A DNA stretch of 64,000 nt from positions 279,339 to 343,338 of the forward strand of contig WACJ01000330.1 of assembly GCA_008973525.1 (NCBI GenBank). Reading direction: 5' to 3'. The first letter of the stretch is position 1; each line of letters opens with the position of its first letter. Of the stretch, positions 48,850 to 62,148 are shown one piece after another. The stretch comes from Stenopsyche tienmushanensis. Lineage: Eukaryota > Arthropoda > Insecta > Trichoptera > Stenopsychidae. The position numbers and the translations under genes were made by a program. The notes beneath the pieces are model-generated. The model was not told the origin of the DNA and searched no databases. It was given only the letters and a program-made list of their open reading frames with translations.

Positions 48850-49190
48850 CTGACTAATGCGAGACTCGACAGGAGAGAGCTTCCGAAGTTGTGTACGTGC
48901 GAGGCATCGCATTTTTAAGATGGCAACCCTGTGGACTTCCGATTCTGGGACGATCGGGCGATTTTCGATCGTCGGAGATGTCTCCGCGGAGTCGAGCGAA
49001 AGCCGTTCGTCGTCGGCCGACTCGGCGCGGAGAGGGCCTCGAATCGCGCGGGACGGGCGTTCGCGCACGTCGGCGGCGGGCTTCGATCGCTGCCGACGCG
49101 AACGGCCCTCGCGCCGCATATTTCGGCCATGAGCGGCACGAGGCCGGATGCTCGACGAGCGTTTGAATTGATGAAAAAATAAATAAAAAT
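48850..49190. promoter_or_regulatory. CpG-rich island, possible promoter
   Basis: Sharp rise in GC and CpG between AT-rich flanks. Includes AAGATGGC (48917-48924), a word seen in some TATA-less promoters and start contexts. Both strands are open in several frames because of composition; no recognisable protein. Confidence 0.35.
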
Positions 49191-49469
49191 GGGCACAGGC
49201 GACGATCGAAATAAAATTATTGCGATATTTTTCGATTTTTTGTCGTTTTCGTTTACATTTTTTTTATTCTGCTCGATTAAAAAAATGGGGGTTCGATTCG
49301 AATCGCGGGTCGCTTGTGAAAATTCGCTCGAAGCGCGTTCGTTTCGTTGTGATGATTTTTGAAATTGGTTTTAAAAAAATATTTTCTCTGCGAATATCGA
49401 CGTAAAAATATTTTTGTTTCGAATGAATGTGAATTATTATCGTCGAATCGGATTTAAATAATTTTTATC

Positions 49470-50277
49470 CGATACGGCGACGCGAGAGAGGGCGATCTCG
49501 GGGGAGACGGCGGCGTGAGAGTCGACGAAAATTTTTCGCCGGCGATCGTTCGGGGCGCGGAGGCGCTCGCGGAGCTGGGACGGCAACGCCGGCGCCGCTT
49601 CGGAGCGGAGGCGACGTTCGGACGCTTCGACGTCCCCGGGAGGCGGCGACGCGTCTGGTTCCGCTCTCGACTGCGACCGGGCCGACGGGCTTCGGCGAAA
49701 ATCGACGGGCGCCGTCGACGGCCAAAATCGGCGTTCGTCGGTCGCGGTCGGGGCAAACGAGAATCGGCCTCGGGGTCGACCTGCGTTGCGAATCCTCGGG
49801 CGTCCCGGGTCCCTGCGTCGGGGGTCCCGGCAGCGGACGGCGCGGACGGTGCGGGCGTGCGGGAGTCGCGAGAGCCGCGGGACTCTTGGGCGGGCGGGGC
49901 GCGGGCGGAGCGGAGGCGGAGGGCGGAGCGGGGCGTGCGGCGGTGCGGCGGTGCGCGCGCTCGGCGCCGCGGGCGGCGTGCGGCGCGCCGCGTGCCCAGT
50001 GCGGCGTGCGCGCCCGAGCTCTCGGCCGGGGCGGAGACGGCGGCGACGACTCCGACGCCGCGCCGATCGGACGCTATCGATCGTAAGATGGCCTCCGGGA
50101 CCCGCGGGGCGGCGCCGCAGTAACCCGCGCTGCCCCCCCCGCGAGCCGTCTCCCGTCCGAGGCCTCGCCGCTGTCTATTTCGAGCGCGAGGCGTCGAGGG
50201 CCGGGGCGCGACAGCCCCCTTACGTAACCGACATGCGCCCGGGGCCCGCCTGAGACCGAGCCGAGTCCGCCGCCAAC
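49470..50277 (+). promoter_or_regulatory. CpG island: promoter / 5' UTR of the B56 gene
   Basis: Extremely GC- and CpG-rich, directly upstream of the B56 start codon and continuing through exon 1 to about 50740. Such islands in an otherwise AT-rich insect genome suggest an unmethylated constitutive promoter. The open frame at 49515-50123 is Arg/Ala/Gly-rich composition, not a gene. Transcription start unknown. Confidence 0.6.
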
Positions 50278-53200
50278 ATGTCCTCGGTCGACGGCCGCCA
50301 GACCATCGTCGACCGGATAGACCCGTACGCGAAGAGGGCGTCCAAGAAGAAGACGAAGAAGTCGCAGGGGTCCTCCCGCTACCGGAACAACCAGGACGTC
50401 GAGCTGCAGGCGCTGCCGCTCCTCAAAGGTGAGTCGCCCCTCCCCCTCTCCGCCGCCGCGGCGGACGGCGGCCCTCCGCTCCCGCGGGCGGGGGCGCCCC
50501 CGGGGCCTCCGTCGGAGCCCCGGCGGGAGTCCGGACGTCGCCCTTGCCCGTTTCCGGCCGCCGGTCGAGGTCGGACGTCCGCGAGACGCGCGACGTCGCC
50601 GGCCGCCCCGCGATCGCTGTCATCCCGAATTTGACACATTTAACTCTGACGCGGACTCCGGGTCCGCGCGGGGAAGGTCGGCCCGGCGACCGAGGGCCCC
50701 GGTCGGGGGCCCCGCCGTGATCTCGACGGGCTCGAACGGGACTGCTATTTTGTGATGAAACATTTTATTATGCTTCAAATTAGACACGGGCGAGTAATTT
50801 GATATGATTATTTTCGATCTTTTTATTTTTATCACAGCTTTCCGATCGGCCCTGCATCCCCTTCCGTATTATTTTAATAAAAAAATATCCACGAGAATAT
50901 GTTCAACCGCCTGTGTTCTTTTTAGACTTTTGTTGAGGTGCGGATTGGTAATAATGAGACATTTATCCCCGTGGGGGATGATCGATGCTTATGCATGAAA
51001 TACAGAAGAAAAAATTATTCTCGGTCAACGAGCTAATTGAGAAAATTCTAAGCGAAAGTCAAACCGCTTCTAAAATTATATCTTCGGATCATCACAATGA
51101 ATCAATTAGAAAATTTAATCTATGTAAAAGTCATCCTATGAATGTCTCCGTTTAAATTTGTCATACGAGTCACGCATGTTATTTTATTTACTGCGAAAAT
51201 TTCCTCGCTTGGTTCATTTTCATGGAGATTTCCAATATCTCCTAATTGTAATGGGATATGAAAGATTATGATGTGACCTTGTATATTCTCTAGTCACTTC
51301 ATAGGGTAACGCATATTTCAAACGCTGTTCTCCACGCCTGTATTCTTTTCTTTTCATGTTTCATAAAATATGCAGCGTAATCGCGCTGATTTTTCATTAT
51401 TAACCGAATAAAAATGCAAAACGATCCTTTGTATTAAAGCAGTATTTTGTCTAGAAAACAGAAGCAAACTAAAAAGATCCTCGTAATTTAGCGTATCCAC
51501 TCGATTTCCTTGTAGAGATCATAATTTTATCTAACATTCCAAAAGATAATTTCTAAATTGATTATTTTAACTTAGTTATCAGCGATCATTTTATGTACTA
51601 AATACTCAAGTATGTCACGATTCATATTTGTTATCGTCCGGTATATGCATCGAGAAGATTTCCAAAACGCTTTAAAATGATAAATCCCTTTTGAACCCCC
51701 GCTCTCCATTTGCCAAAATTGCACTATTTCATATGCTAATAGATAATACCGTACGCTAATTTATGCATATCTCTATTGCAATCTCAAAGGAAAAAATATA
51801 TAGCTGTCAGAATAATAACTAAAATCGTACGTCATCCGTTGTCGAAAGGTTAAATTCATCATTGCCAAGATAAGACTCCTAGGGTCTTGTATAGCCCGAT
51901 GACCTTCCAACCCTGATTATTATTATTAAATCAATATGTAAAATTACAATCATCAAAATTTCAGATCATTTGTTCGCATTTATATATATTCTATGTTGTA
52001 ATTGTTTCGTATCTTTAATAATTATTTCATCATAACCAATTATTCACTCTGGTTCTTAATTTTTTTGGGTAGCTTACATTAAATCTATCGTATTGATGAC
52101 AAAATGGCATAATGTCATCTAGGCCAAAATTCAAAACATATATTTCTAACTGAAGAACCAGTTTTTCTAAAAATGAGAACACATGTTAAAAAATAACCTA
52201 TCATAGTAAAAACCTCATATTTCACTCCGTTAGATCTCCGTTGTGCTGATTTTTAAGTAAATATATATACTATTATTATAAAGTTGTAAGTATTTTTAAA
52301 ATTTATGCCATTTTGCGAAATAAAAGTAAACATTTCTAATGAATACATTTGGTAAACAATTAACTTTGTTTGGTTAAAGTTATCAAACGGATTGAAAATA
52401 AATGAATTTGAGAAATAACCAATAATGGCAATATGCCAGGCCACTAATTTTTTATCAATATAATAATCTGATAGGCATAAATGATTTGCAGAGATAAAAA
52501 ACAAACAAAACTACATTACAACAAATTGCAGATGATCTGGTTATATATTACTTGCCAAAAAATATAATGCAGTATTATTAAGCAGTCAAATCTATCTGCT
52601 CGATTTGTAAAGTATTAACGCATCCTTCATCGCTGAAAATTAAATTTTCAAAAAAAATAGGTTTAATGACTTATCCTACAGTTTATATTATAAATACAAG
52701 CTTTTGCCCAAATATATTGATTTGATAAATAATATCCCTTTTATTATGGGGCATATTTTCTGAAATGTTTGGGCGCGGCTCTAGAATCAAGACCGTGAGG
52801 GAATACATCCGAGAGACGCTTATAAACGTGCTAATTATTATCATATATTGTAAAATGATAAATTAATAATCTGAATAAAATTTAACGCAACTGTCGTGCC
52901 GAACGAGTTAGTCATATCATGCTTTCGATTTCTTGATTGATTCCCAATTCTCAACCTCTAAATCAATAGACTTGTTGCAATCATCGTCACTTGCCAACAA
53001 AAAACAATATTGGCCTTGCGTTATTTTTACAATTCTACATCATTGTGAAGCTTCATGGTGAATCTATTTTCGTGTTATCTTTCAATGGATCGAAATGAAA
53101 GATTGAATTTTTTACCGGATTATTATAAATCTGCTTGAAAATTTCAGATGTGTCCAGTGGAGAACAAGAAGAACTATTTATTCGTAAACTACGGCAGTGT

Positions 53201-56200
53201 TGTGTGGCCTTTGACTTTATGGATCCAGTAGCAGATTTAAAAGGAAAGGAAGTCAAGCGAGCCTCACTCAATGAGCTTGTTGAACACATCACAGGTGGGA
53301 GAGGTGTACTCACTGATCCCGTTTACCCGGAAATTATTAAAATGGTGAGAATTTACTCGTATCTTTAAAGTTTGCTTCAAATTATAATTCCATTGAAGTG
53401 TGATTATTTTTAAAAATGCTTATATCGATGATGTCTTCGATACGCTCACTCAGGTGATCATCCACTGGGTGAGCATTCAAAATGAAACTCAAGAGGTCAT
53501 GCTACCTTCAATATTGAGCACACGTGGTATGACATAGATAAGATGGATGTAATCCTTTCCAATTAATGGATATTGAAGAGTCCATAAACCTGCAGTGGAC
53601 TGTCCGTAGCTGCACTATAATGATGATGATCATATCATTTATTTTCATTCATCAGCTCTCCAATAAATCAAAGCCAATCAATCACTCAGTTCATACAATA
53701 TTTGCCCAGCATATTTGAGATCTTATGAATTTCCTGCCATTTGGATATTTTATTATATGATCCTATATATAAAAAATATCCCATTATAAAAAATATTCTT
53801 GGATATTATTCAAAAAATATGAGTCTCAAAAGCATATTGATCTGTCAAGGAGAAAAAAAGGCAAGTAAAAAAAAGCTTATCCAAATGGGCAAATGTATAA
53901 CAAAAAGAATGTAATAGACATTCACAAATCAGTATTTAAATTACTTTTCAAGGAAATTATGCTAATTTATATAAATCGCTGAACCGAGAAACCCTCAATT
54001 GGTGTAGGAGTGAATCCGAAATGCACTTAAGCGTCACGTCTGTCTTCATCCTTGTTCGGCAATGGAAGGAGGAGGAAAGGAAGGACTGGACTCTGCACTC
54101 CAGAAAGTCCTTTCCAGTAGAATTAAAAAGGTCGTCTAGAAAAGTTTTCCACTGTCTCCCGAAGAAAACTACTCAGTCTTTACAAACCTCCCACACTCCC
54201 TATTGAGACAGTCTTGAAAGCATTCATCAATATGTTCATTCAGGATGCCCACAGGATGAGCGTTCGAAATGAAACTTGGTTACCTTCAAATGAGGAGGCG
54301 AATGTATGATACCGACATGGTATCATACATTTGTAGGAAGGGGTCCTGTGAATAGATATTAAAGAGGGCCATAATTCTGCAGTGAACTGTTTGTGGCTGC
54401 ACTCTGATGATGATATAAATATTTGAATATCGTCCTGCAAAGTCGCAAGTCTTTATCAATTATGTGACCATTTTAGTTTGTTAAAAATGAGCATATTTGG
54501 AATGAACAACTGGAGGAAATAGAATATTTTGCTTCGGCATTGTTACGTTATATATTTATATAAATATAGTATTACAAGGATAGATATGTCTGAAGTAATT
54601 TTGTTCCGACTGATAAACATTTGCGTATAAAACGAGTATCGATTGTAATGTAATCACACTTCCTGTCGATTTCAACCTAAGATGATTGAATTACAAGTTT
54701 GTTAGTCTAGATGTTATACTCAGTATTATTTTGTGTTTGTTTCAGATATCTGCTAATTTATTTCGCACTCTCCCACCAAGTGAAAATCCCGATTTTGACC
54801 CAGAGGAAGATGATCCGACGCTGGAGGCTTCATGGCCACACCTGCAGCTAGTATATGAATTCTTCCTAAGATTTTTAGAGTCTTCAGACTTTCAACCGAC
54901 TATCGGCAAGAGAGTAATCGATCAAAAATTTGTTCTACAAGTAAGTGTTTGGGAATTTTTCAAATGTCGCTCCGTCGATCGCCAATTACGGAATGCTTAA
55001 TAAAATGTATTTTTTTTTAGCTTTTAGATCTGTTTGACTCGGAAGATCCACGAGAGCGTGATTTTCTGAAGACTGTGTTGCATCGTATTTACGGAAAGTT
55101 TCTCGGCCTGAGAGCTTTCATTCGCAAGCAGATTAATAATATCTTCTTGCGTTTTGTATATGAAACTGAGCATTTTAATGGTGTGGGTGAACTTTTAGAA
55201 ATCCTTGGCAGGTAAGAATTTTACACTAAATCCATATTCATTATCTAATAATATTTAAACGGGTCTATGCAACTTGTATGTATATTTTGTTAAATTTGTG
55301 TTTTATTATTTCCAGTATCATAAATGGTTTTGCATTGCCTTTGAAAACTGAACACAAGCAATTTCTTGTGAAAGTATTGCTGCCATTGCATAAAGTGAAA
55401 TGTCTTTCTTTATATCATGCACAATTGGCCTATTGTGTGGTACAGTTTCTTGAGAAGGATTCAACCCTCACTGAAGCTGTAGTTCGTGGTTTACTTAAAT
55501 TTTGGCCAAAGACATGTTCTCAAAAAGAGGTAATTAATGAAAAATGATTTTATTTTAAATTACATAAGCACATTTGATTGCTATTGTTTTATGAATGAGA
55601 AATTGCATTTTGAATATGGATGTCAATATTATTTTTATAGGTAATGTTCCTTGGAGAAATTGAAGAGATTTTAGATGTTATAGAACCTCTACAGTTTGTC
55701 AAGATTCAAGAGCCCTTATTTCGACAAATATCTCGATGTGTATCCAGTCCACATTTTCAGGTAAAGTTGTTGTGCTGTTAAAATTAATTGTAATTTGTAG
55801 ATACGTACAATAACTGACTTAATGCAATCTTCGTCGATATTTGAATAATGATTTGTTAACATTGACATTTTTAAATTTGAAATAATACATTTTGCATGCT
55901 TTACAGGTAGCAGAGCGTGCTCTATACTTCTGGAATAATGAATACATTATGTCATTAATTGAAGAAAACAACCATGTTATAATGCCAATCATGTTCCCAG
56001 CACTCTATCGGATTAGTAAAGAGCACTGGAATCAAACAATCATTGCTCTTGTTTATAATGTTCTTAAAACCTTTATGGAAATGAATTCAAAGCAATTTGA
56101 TGAATTAACTGCAGGTTACAAGGCTGAAAGGCAAAAGTAAGTACATGTACATGTAATACTTCAAAACTGACAAAATCTGAAAATCCAGATAAGAAGCACT

Positions 56201-59200
56201 TGATTTCATATTGTATATCCAAAAGTAATTGCCATATCTTTCTGCCCGCGTTGATTACTGTAAAACTATAGTTATGTTTTGATTATGAATCAAATCTTAA
56301 AAAGGTATTTACTGTATTGTATATATTTGTTGAAAGCAAAGCAGCATTTTTATCTGGAAAATGACATTAAAAAATAAGGTGATCTATATTAATGTAGAGA
56401 CTAACATGGGCCAAAATAAAAATTAGGTGGGGCGTAATAAAACTTAAAATTTTCATAGAAACGTAGGCTTAATCCTGAACGTACGGAAATGAAAAGACAA
56501 GGAAAATTTGATGTTTTCTTCCTGACCTGGCATCTCTTCTCTTGGAATTGCTTTAATTCCAGATCTGACAGTATGGAAATGATTTCAAATGTGTATTTTC
56601 GTGTATATTCAAGTCTTTCTAGTATATACACTTGGCTCTGTTTTTATGCGTTAAATACGTTCCGTGGAGAGTCGCATAAAAAAGACTTGAACTACGTAGA
56701 AAACTGAGAGATAGCTTCCATTATTTTTATATTCGTATAAATGAAAACATAATATTTATTTTAGAATTGCTTTATTAAAGTCTATTTTACACGATAATCG
56801 TTATCAGTCGGCATACACATTTATGAATGTATATCAGAACTATCATCACTATGTGCTCTTTCAGTTTTTTTTTTCTGATAAAGGATCTCTTGAATACAAT
56901 GTAAATTTTGTGCCATTGATGATTGATTTTCTGATGGTGACTATTTTTCTGGATTGCTCTTATGATCGATTCCCCCAGGTTGAGAGATTTCACATTTCCT
57001 GTGTGAATAATTTTTACAGCTTTATTTAGGTGTCCTTGTGTATGTTTTATTGGCTGAGTTGCAAAAGTGTTCATTGTGGGCTGCGATTTTGACACCCTTA
57101 ACCTAAAGTACACTTAAACCTTTTTTGTCATGGAAACTTTACAACAGTATCTATAAGTAATTCGTCGATATCACTTTAATTGAAGGTATCAAATCCCTCT
57201 CTGCCAAATCTACGCCCTAAATTAATGATTTCAGCTGATATCGACACTATATCAATGATTGCATTGACTGCAGGCCATGCTCCATATATATTACTACTTC
57301 TAGTAAGAAAAATTACATTAACCCTTTGCGGTCTGAAGGTTTTTTCAAAAGTGTTGCTCCAGGTCTGAGGCATTTTCGGTGAATTTATTAAAAAATATGT
57401 TTATGGTGAAAAATGAAGGAAACGTAGTAACATAAATAAATAAAAATGTGTATTTAGTACGAATAATGTTTGTAGATTTATTTAATACTAATTTACAAAA
57501 ATTAATTCCTAAAATTACGTAAGTGTGGCATTTTTTAGAACGTTCTCCTAGGTGGAGACCGGGCTTTTTCTCTATACGAACACACCATACAATCTTTGTA
57601 GTTTGTAGAATCATATATATATATATAATGGGGATTTCTATTCAATTGTTCCTCATCCATCGGTCGTCGATCTACGTCTGGTATCTGTCTTTTTGGCTGT
57701 ACAAAAATTCCCGATGATTTGCATCAACATTTGGCGAAATTTTATATGATTGGGGATTTCATCCTTCTTTTTTTCTCATATAATGTATGCATTCACAATT
57801 GAGGTTTTTAGCCCAAAAAAAAAAAAGACGAAGAAACATTTTAATGACTTGCGCTTTTCACATTCCAGGAAACAATTAAACGGTCTATTAATAAGTAGTA
57901 AAGCAATAGTATTCCTTCTAGAACATTCGCTTCATTCCATAGCTTAAAAAAATACTAAAATCGTCACAGAATATTTTCAAAAGTGCCTGTAAACAAATGT
58001 CCGCATGTTATGAACACTGGACCACAACCGGTTAAAAAAACTGTATAACTTACAAAAACAAAAATTGCATAATCGCAGAAAAAGAGTTTTGAGTGTATCT
58101 CTAGTTCACTTTAAATCTATTATTCTTGTTACTTATCCTGTGCGTGCGTTTGATAACTAATCTCGAATTCTAATTTATCTTGGATCTATCGCTTTGTATT
58201 GTGTTTGTTGAATCGGTAGTCTATTTTCATAGCTGAATTTAAAAATATATTTGAATACCATTGGAATCGATAATGCTATTTCATTTGTAGGAATAAATCT
58301 TAACCCTTTTCGCTCGAGAGCAGTCAGCCACTCCCACTTATTTAATGAGTTCTTTATGTTTAATTTAAAATCATTTTAGATGTTCTATATTTTTGCTTCT
58401 TATTTTATAAAACAATCTCCGAGATGCATTCTTGGCTTGTCGCAGCAAGTGTCGTAGTAGTACACAGTTTGTCGACTTGGTTCGTTGAGAACCAACCTTG
58501 CAATCCCGTTTTTATCCAATCAAAATAACACGCATATAGTCAGATGCCTTCATGCAAAGTCGTTGTCTTCCACCGGATACAAACAGTATTCTTGTGGGGA
58601 TTTCTTTGGATTCGATGTGCATTGTCCATTTTAAAGGTTCAATCTCTTCTTTACTATGGCTTTCAGATTCACTATCCGTTATTGAGATTTTTCTATCTTC
58701 TTACACCTCTAACGTCGCTATCTTCATCACTTCCATCTTCGTTCGCATGGAAGAGCTATGTAGAGATGTAATTTCGTTTGTTATCGCCAAAAAATTAAAC
58801 TCATCTTCACTAGACATGATTTTTTCGTCGTGTTCCATGCTTATTATGTGCGGTAACTTTGAGATAAATATTCAGATTGCCAAGAAAGTTGAGCTCGAAC
58901 TAACGTTGAAGGTCGTGAATGTTTTTGAGATAAGACATCTTTGTAGCCATATAATACATTGTGTCACTTGACATCTCATAACATGATCCACGAAAGACCA
59001 ACAGTAGACTCATGAAGCGATATTCGTTTGGCCAAACCTAAATAAACATCATTATTGCTCAAATTACCGTATCAATCCGATCGGTGTACCGCTCGAATTG
59101 TCGCATCGCATGCGGTGGTGCCTGAGAGGCACCGTTCGAGTGTAAAGGATTAAAGACTGTCCACTGATCATTACTAAACCTGCATAAATGCTAGGTCCTG

Positions 59201-59645
59201 CTCTCTCAAATGAGTGGCCGTCCCACGCTTCTCGGAATAACTGCAGCGTCGTCAGGGCACACGTTTCAAATAAGGATATTTCCCTGTCGCACACTGTACA
59301 TACAAAATTATTTTAATTTGAATGTATTGTGAAAAACATAATGAGTGGAATTACATATTATTCATCAAATGTTTACAATGTTTATTTTAAATGTTATTGA
59401 TATTAGCCTTAACACTCTGTTTTTCAAGAATTTACTTTTGATTGTGGTGCCTGAGAGGCGGCTCCACTGTATGTTACATAATAAATGAAAAAGTTATGTA
59501 TCTTTTGTGATTTTTTGAATTGATTTTTAATCGATTTGTGTATTTTTACAGAGAAAAGAAGCGCGAAAAGGAACGAGAAGACCTTTGGAAAAAATTAGGC
59601 GAAATGGAGATTTCTCATAAACGGCAAATGGGAAGTGCCAAGTGA
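50278..59645 (+). CDS. wdb: PP2A B56 regulatory subunit (widerborst / PPP2R5E type), complete
   Basis: Targets the PP2A catalytic core to substrates; in flies acts in circadian, insulin and planar polarity signalling. Eight coding exons with in-frame GT-AG junctions: 50278-50428, 53148-53344, 54746-54940, 55021-55211, 55316-55529, 55641-55760, 55907-56136, 59552-59645; 463 residues, normal for the family. Basic N-terminus ([17 protein letters not shown]) then the B56 HEAT-like solenoid: [100 protein letters not shown], and the charged C-terminal helix [19 protein letters not shown]. The start follows an island promoter. All core exons intact, so probably functional. The last intron (56137-59551) is filled with transposon relics. 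Confidence 0.96.
50429..53147 (+). other. First intron of the B56 gene
   Basis: The island ends near 50740, after which the intron is AT-rich with no recognised gene or element. Confidence 0.7.
53421..53632 (+). repeat. ATG-tailed retroposon-like family C, copy C (5' truncated)
   Basis: Matches only the 3' third of the family, ending CTGCAGTGGACTGTCCGTAG then CTGCACTATAATGATGATGAT. In B56 intron 2. Confidence 0.75.
54000..54420 (+). repeat. ATG-tailed retroposon-like family C, copy D
   Basis: Shares GTGAATCCGAAATGCACTTA, CTCAGTCTTTACAAACCTCC and the terminal GTGGCTGCACTCTGATGATG. Same intron and orientation as copy C, about 370 bp apart. An inner palindrome ATGATACCGACATGGTATCAT lies near 54307. 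Confidence 0.75.
56640..57316 (-). pseudogene. Tigger/pogo relic, copy 2
   Basis: 57120-57316 minus strand reads [20 protein letters not shown] then DIDELLIDT, closely paralleling 29476-29690. At 56637-56692 the inverted words TTTTTATGCG and CGCATAAAAA resemble Tigger terminal sequence; a similar CGCATAAAAACAGA word lies beside copy 1 at 29869. Boundaries approximate. Confidence 0.5.
57318..58035 (-). pseudogene. piggyBac-like element with transposase C-terminal relic
   Basis: TTAA at 57318-57321 and 58032-58035. Inverted ends CCCTTTGCGGTC and CCGGTTGTGGTC match at 9 of 12 positions. Minus-strand pieces in order follow the piggyBac C-terminus: VNAYIIYE (near 57790), [12 protein letters not shown] (near 57730), CMVCSYREK (near 57590) and [15 protein letters not shown] (57570-57525), the last from the Cys-rich terminal domain with several key Cys lost. 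Stops and shifts throughout; N-terminal catalytic part absent. Confidence 0.75.
58300..59153 (-). mobile_element. piggyBac-like non-autonomous element (older copy)
   Basis: TTAA at 58300-58303 and 59150-59153. Ends CCCTTTTCGCTCGA and (complement) TCCTTTACACTCGA are inverted. It shares long blocks with 63077-63561, for example TCCCGTTTTTATCCAATCAA and TTGTCCATTTTAAAGGTTCA. A GGTGCCTGAGAGGCACC palindrome lies near the right end (59116-59132); a stray half of it recurs at 59447. The minus strand had an acidic, transposase N-terminus-like frame. Confidence 0.75.
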
Positions 59646-60051
59646 TGCACCCCTCCATTGTCCCCCGCTAGTAAGAGACATCGCCCCATTTAACTTGCAA
59701 CTCACAAACTTTCTGACAGTGCATCACTTCAATTACCATGTTTTGTGACTTTAATTATGAGTAATATGTTACGTTTTGTGGGTACTTTCTGCGAGATTGA
59801 GTTTTATTGTTTTCGATTGTGATTTTCGAAACAGATTGTTCATGATTATAAGTAATGTTATGTTAATATGCAATACGAAGTCACCATTTGAGTAGAAACA
59901 GTTCTATGGTATGGAACTTATCTATGTAGATATTTATTAACACCGAAAATGTTGTGTTAACTTTTAATATATATTCAAATAGTCACACAATTATCGTATT
60001 ATTTCAATGCACTATGCCATTGTTTCTTGCAGGGAATGATCTTTTAATAAA
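59646..60051 (+). other. Proximal 3' UTR of the B56 gene
   Basis: From the stop codon to the first AATAAA at 60046-60051; further AATAAA words (60073, 60272 and beyond) would allow a longer UTR. Confidence 0.45.
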
Positions 60052-62111
60052 TCATATGTTTTAGCGAAATTAAATAAATTTAATTGATTAGTGCGTTACA
60101 TGGAGACCGTGTTTTTTTTAATATGTATTGATGATGATAAAAATAATAATGGAACAAAGCATGAGAAAACTCTTTACACGTTTTTCTACTGTGTATAGGA
60201 ACTATACGACACCAGTAAACATACTTTTGTAAATGAATAACTAGCATACTTTCGTGAATTTTGTAATAGAGCAATAAATACTCACAATCAGGGTTTATAA
60301 TAATATATACTCGGAATTTTAATACATAAAATATTTACCGTCGAATACACTCCCTTATGTTACTATGCTTTTTATTTTGACATTCATAAGAGACTGAACA
60401 ATTCGACTTTCTTGTAATACATTTCAAAGTGCATTTAGGGAAAATTGGGCTGTTTTTTTTTTTAAGCTAATTTTACGGCGTTAAAGATTTCTTTTTTATA
60501 TATATTGAGAATCATTGCTCTATTATAAAAGCTGTAATAACTTTTAGCATTTCTGAATTAATATAATTGTATAATTCAGCTCATAATTGTTACTTCATTT
60601 TTCTTATTTATGAGAGATGCATTTTTTACATACATAAAGGCTGTCATATCGGAAAAATTGCAAACGTAAATAAAACGGATTGAATGATTCCCTTTGAACA
60701 CGATGAATTACCGTAATGTATAACGAAGCCATAAGCAAATTGAATGGTGATCCGGGAGTGAATCTATACTTATTGATGTCATTAAAAAAATTCCAATAAA
60801 TAATGTAATCGATATATATATATATATATAATGCACAACCCTGTTGTAGCGGCATATTGCATTATTTATTCATGGTTTATACATATTCCTTATGCCAAAC
60901 GTTTTTTTTTTAAACAAGATAGCTAATAAATTTATAAATAAAAGTTTACACTTTCACATTGCTTCTTATTTTATTAGTAAACTATGGATTTTAAATGTCC
61001 CAAATAAATTGTGTTAAGTTATCCTCAATATAATCAGTGGACTTGAATATAATGAAAACGCCTATGTTAATATATTTGTTATAAGTGTTTACGCTGTGCT
61101 TTTTTTTATATAATAGTAAAATTATTATTTGCCTATAAGATATTTGGAAGCCTTATTAGATTTTTTTTAAACTGCTAGTTTTCCTTTTACATTTTATAAA
61201 TCCAACGGAGAAGTATTTTATGTGATTTGTAATCACGCGTTGAATTCTTGATTCGTATCTTAAAAACGACAGGTTTATTTCTTTTTCTTTTTTTTATTGT
61301 GTTTAATGTTATGTTACTTTTGTTATATTGTAGAGATATTTTTTTAAACTAATAGTTCAAATTATACACATACGACATATACACTAACCGATCATAATAA
61401 TTTAAAATAAGTTTATGCTAACGTCTATGAATAGTTTTAAAAAAAAAAACTTTTTCTACTCAAATGTTTTAAATCACTTATGTTTCGAGATATGTATAAT
61501 ATTCTCAGCAACTCTTCCACTTGTATATTTATATCGTGAATATTGTGGTTTACTTTTTTATATAAGCCAATTTTAAATAGAAGTTTTAATATCTTTTAAA
61601 AAATAAAATAAACGATAGCGAAGGTAAGTGCGTCACGATGCTGTTAATAATGAATAGATATATTTTCACTAGTTTTCACAATACTCTATTGACGTTTCTT
61701 TTTCACTTTTAATTTGTATCAAGATTATTGAATAAATAGTGATTGTGTATTAAATATTAATTCGTATTGTTATTATACTTAATATTATTTATTGTTATTA
61801 TTTTAAAATCCTTTCTCTGTTTAATAAATCATTCCTGTTGTTAGGAATGTAAATAAGCAACGTTTAATCATATTTTTACATGAAAGATAACCCTTCATCG
61901 TTACACCCGCGTATGTGTACTCGTGTGGGGTGTGCATATATGAGCGCGCATGAATGAAAACTAACCATGATCGGCAGTTTAGTATTTAGAGCGGTGAAAG
62001 AGGATATACGCGCGAGAGCTAAATTTTATAACATTACGTTTTAGATAATCGGTGTCTATGGAAGATGTGCTTGGAGCGAAAGAACAGCGTGAATTTTAAA
62101 ATGACCTCGTG

Positions 62112-62148
<37 letters not shown>

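Noticed and set aside
48751..49119. 122-codon minus-strand ORF in the 48.9-kb island
   Set aside because: Arg/Ser-rich compositional frame with overlapping ORFs on both strands; no motif.
49270..49310. tRNA-like box B (GGTTCGATTCGAATC)
   Set aside because: No box A at the right distance and no cloverleaf stems; palindromic GATTCGAATC only.
49515..50123. 202-codon + strand ORF upstream of the B56 gene
   Set aside because: Arg/Ala/Gly-rich translation of a CpG island; other frames and the other strand are equally open, no protein-like pattern. Treated as promoter/5' UTR.
56401..56707. Alternative C-terminal exon for the B56 gene
   Set aside because: The open frame lacks the conserved charged helix and a proper acceptor; the real last exon at 59552-59645 completes the family C-terminus.
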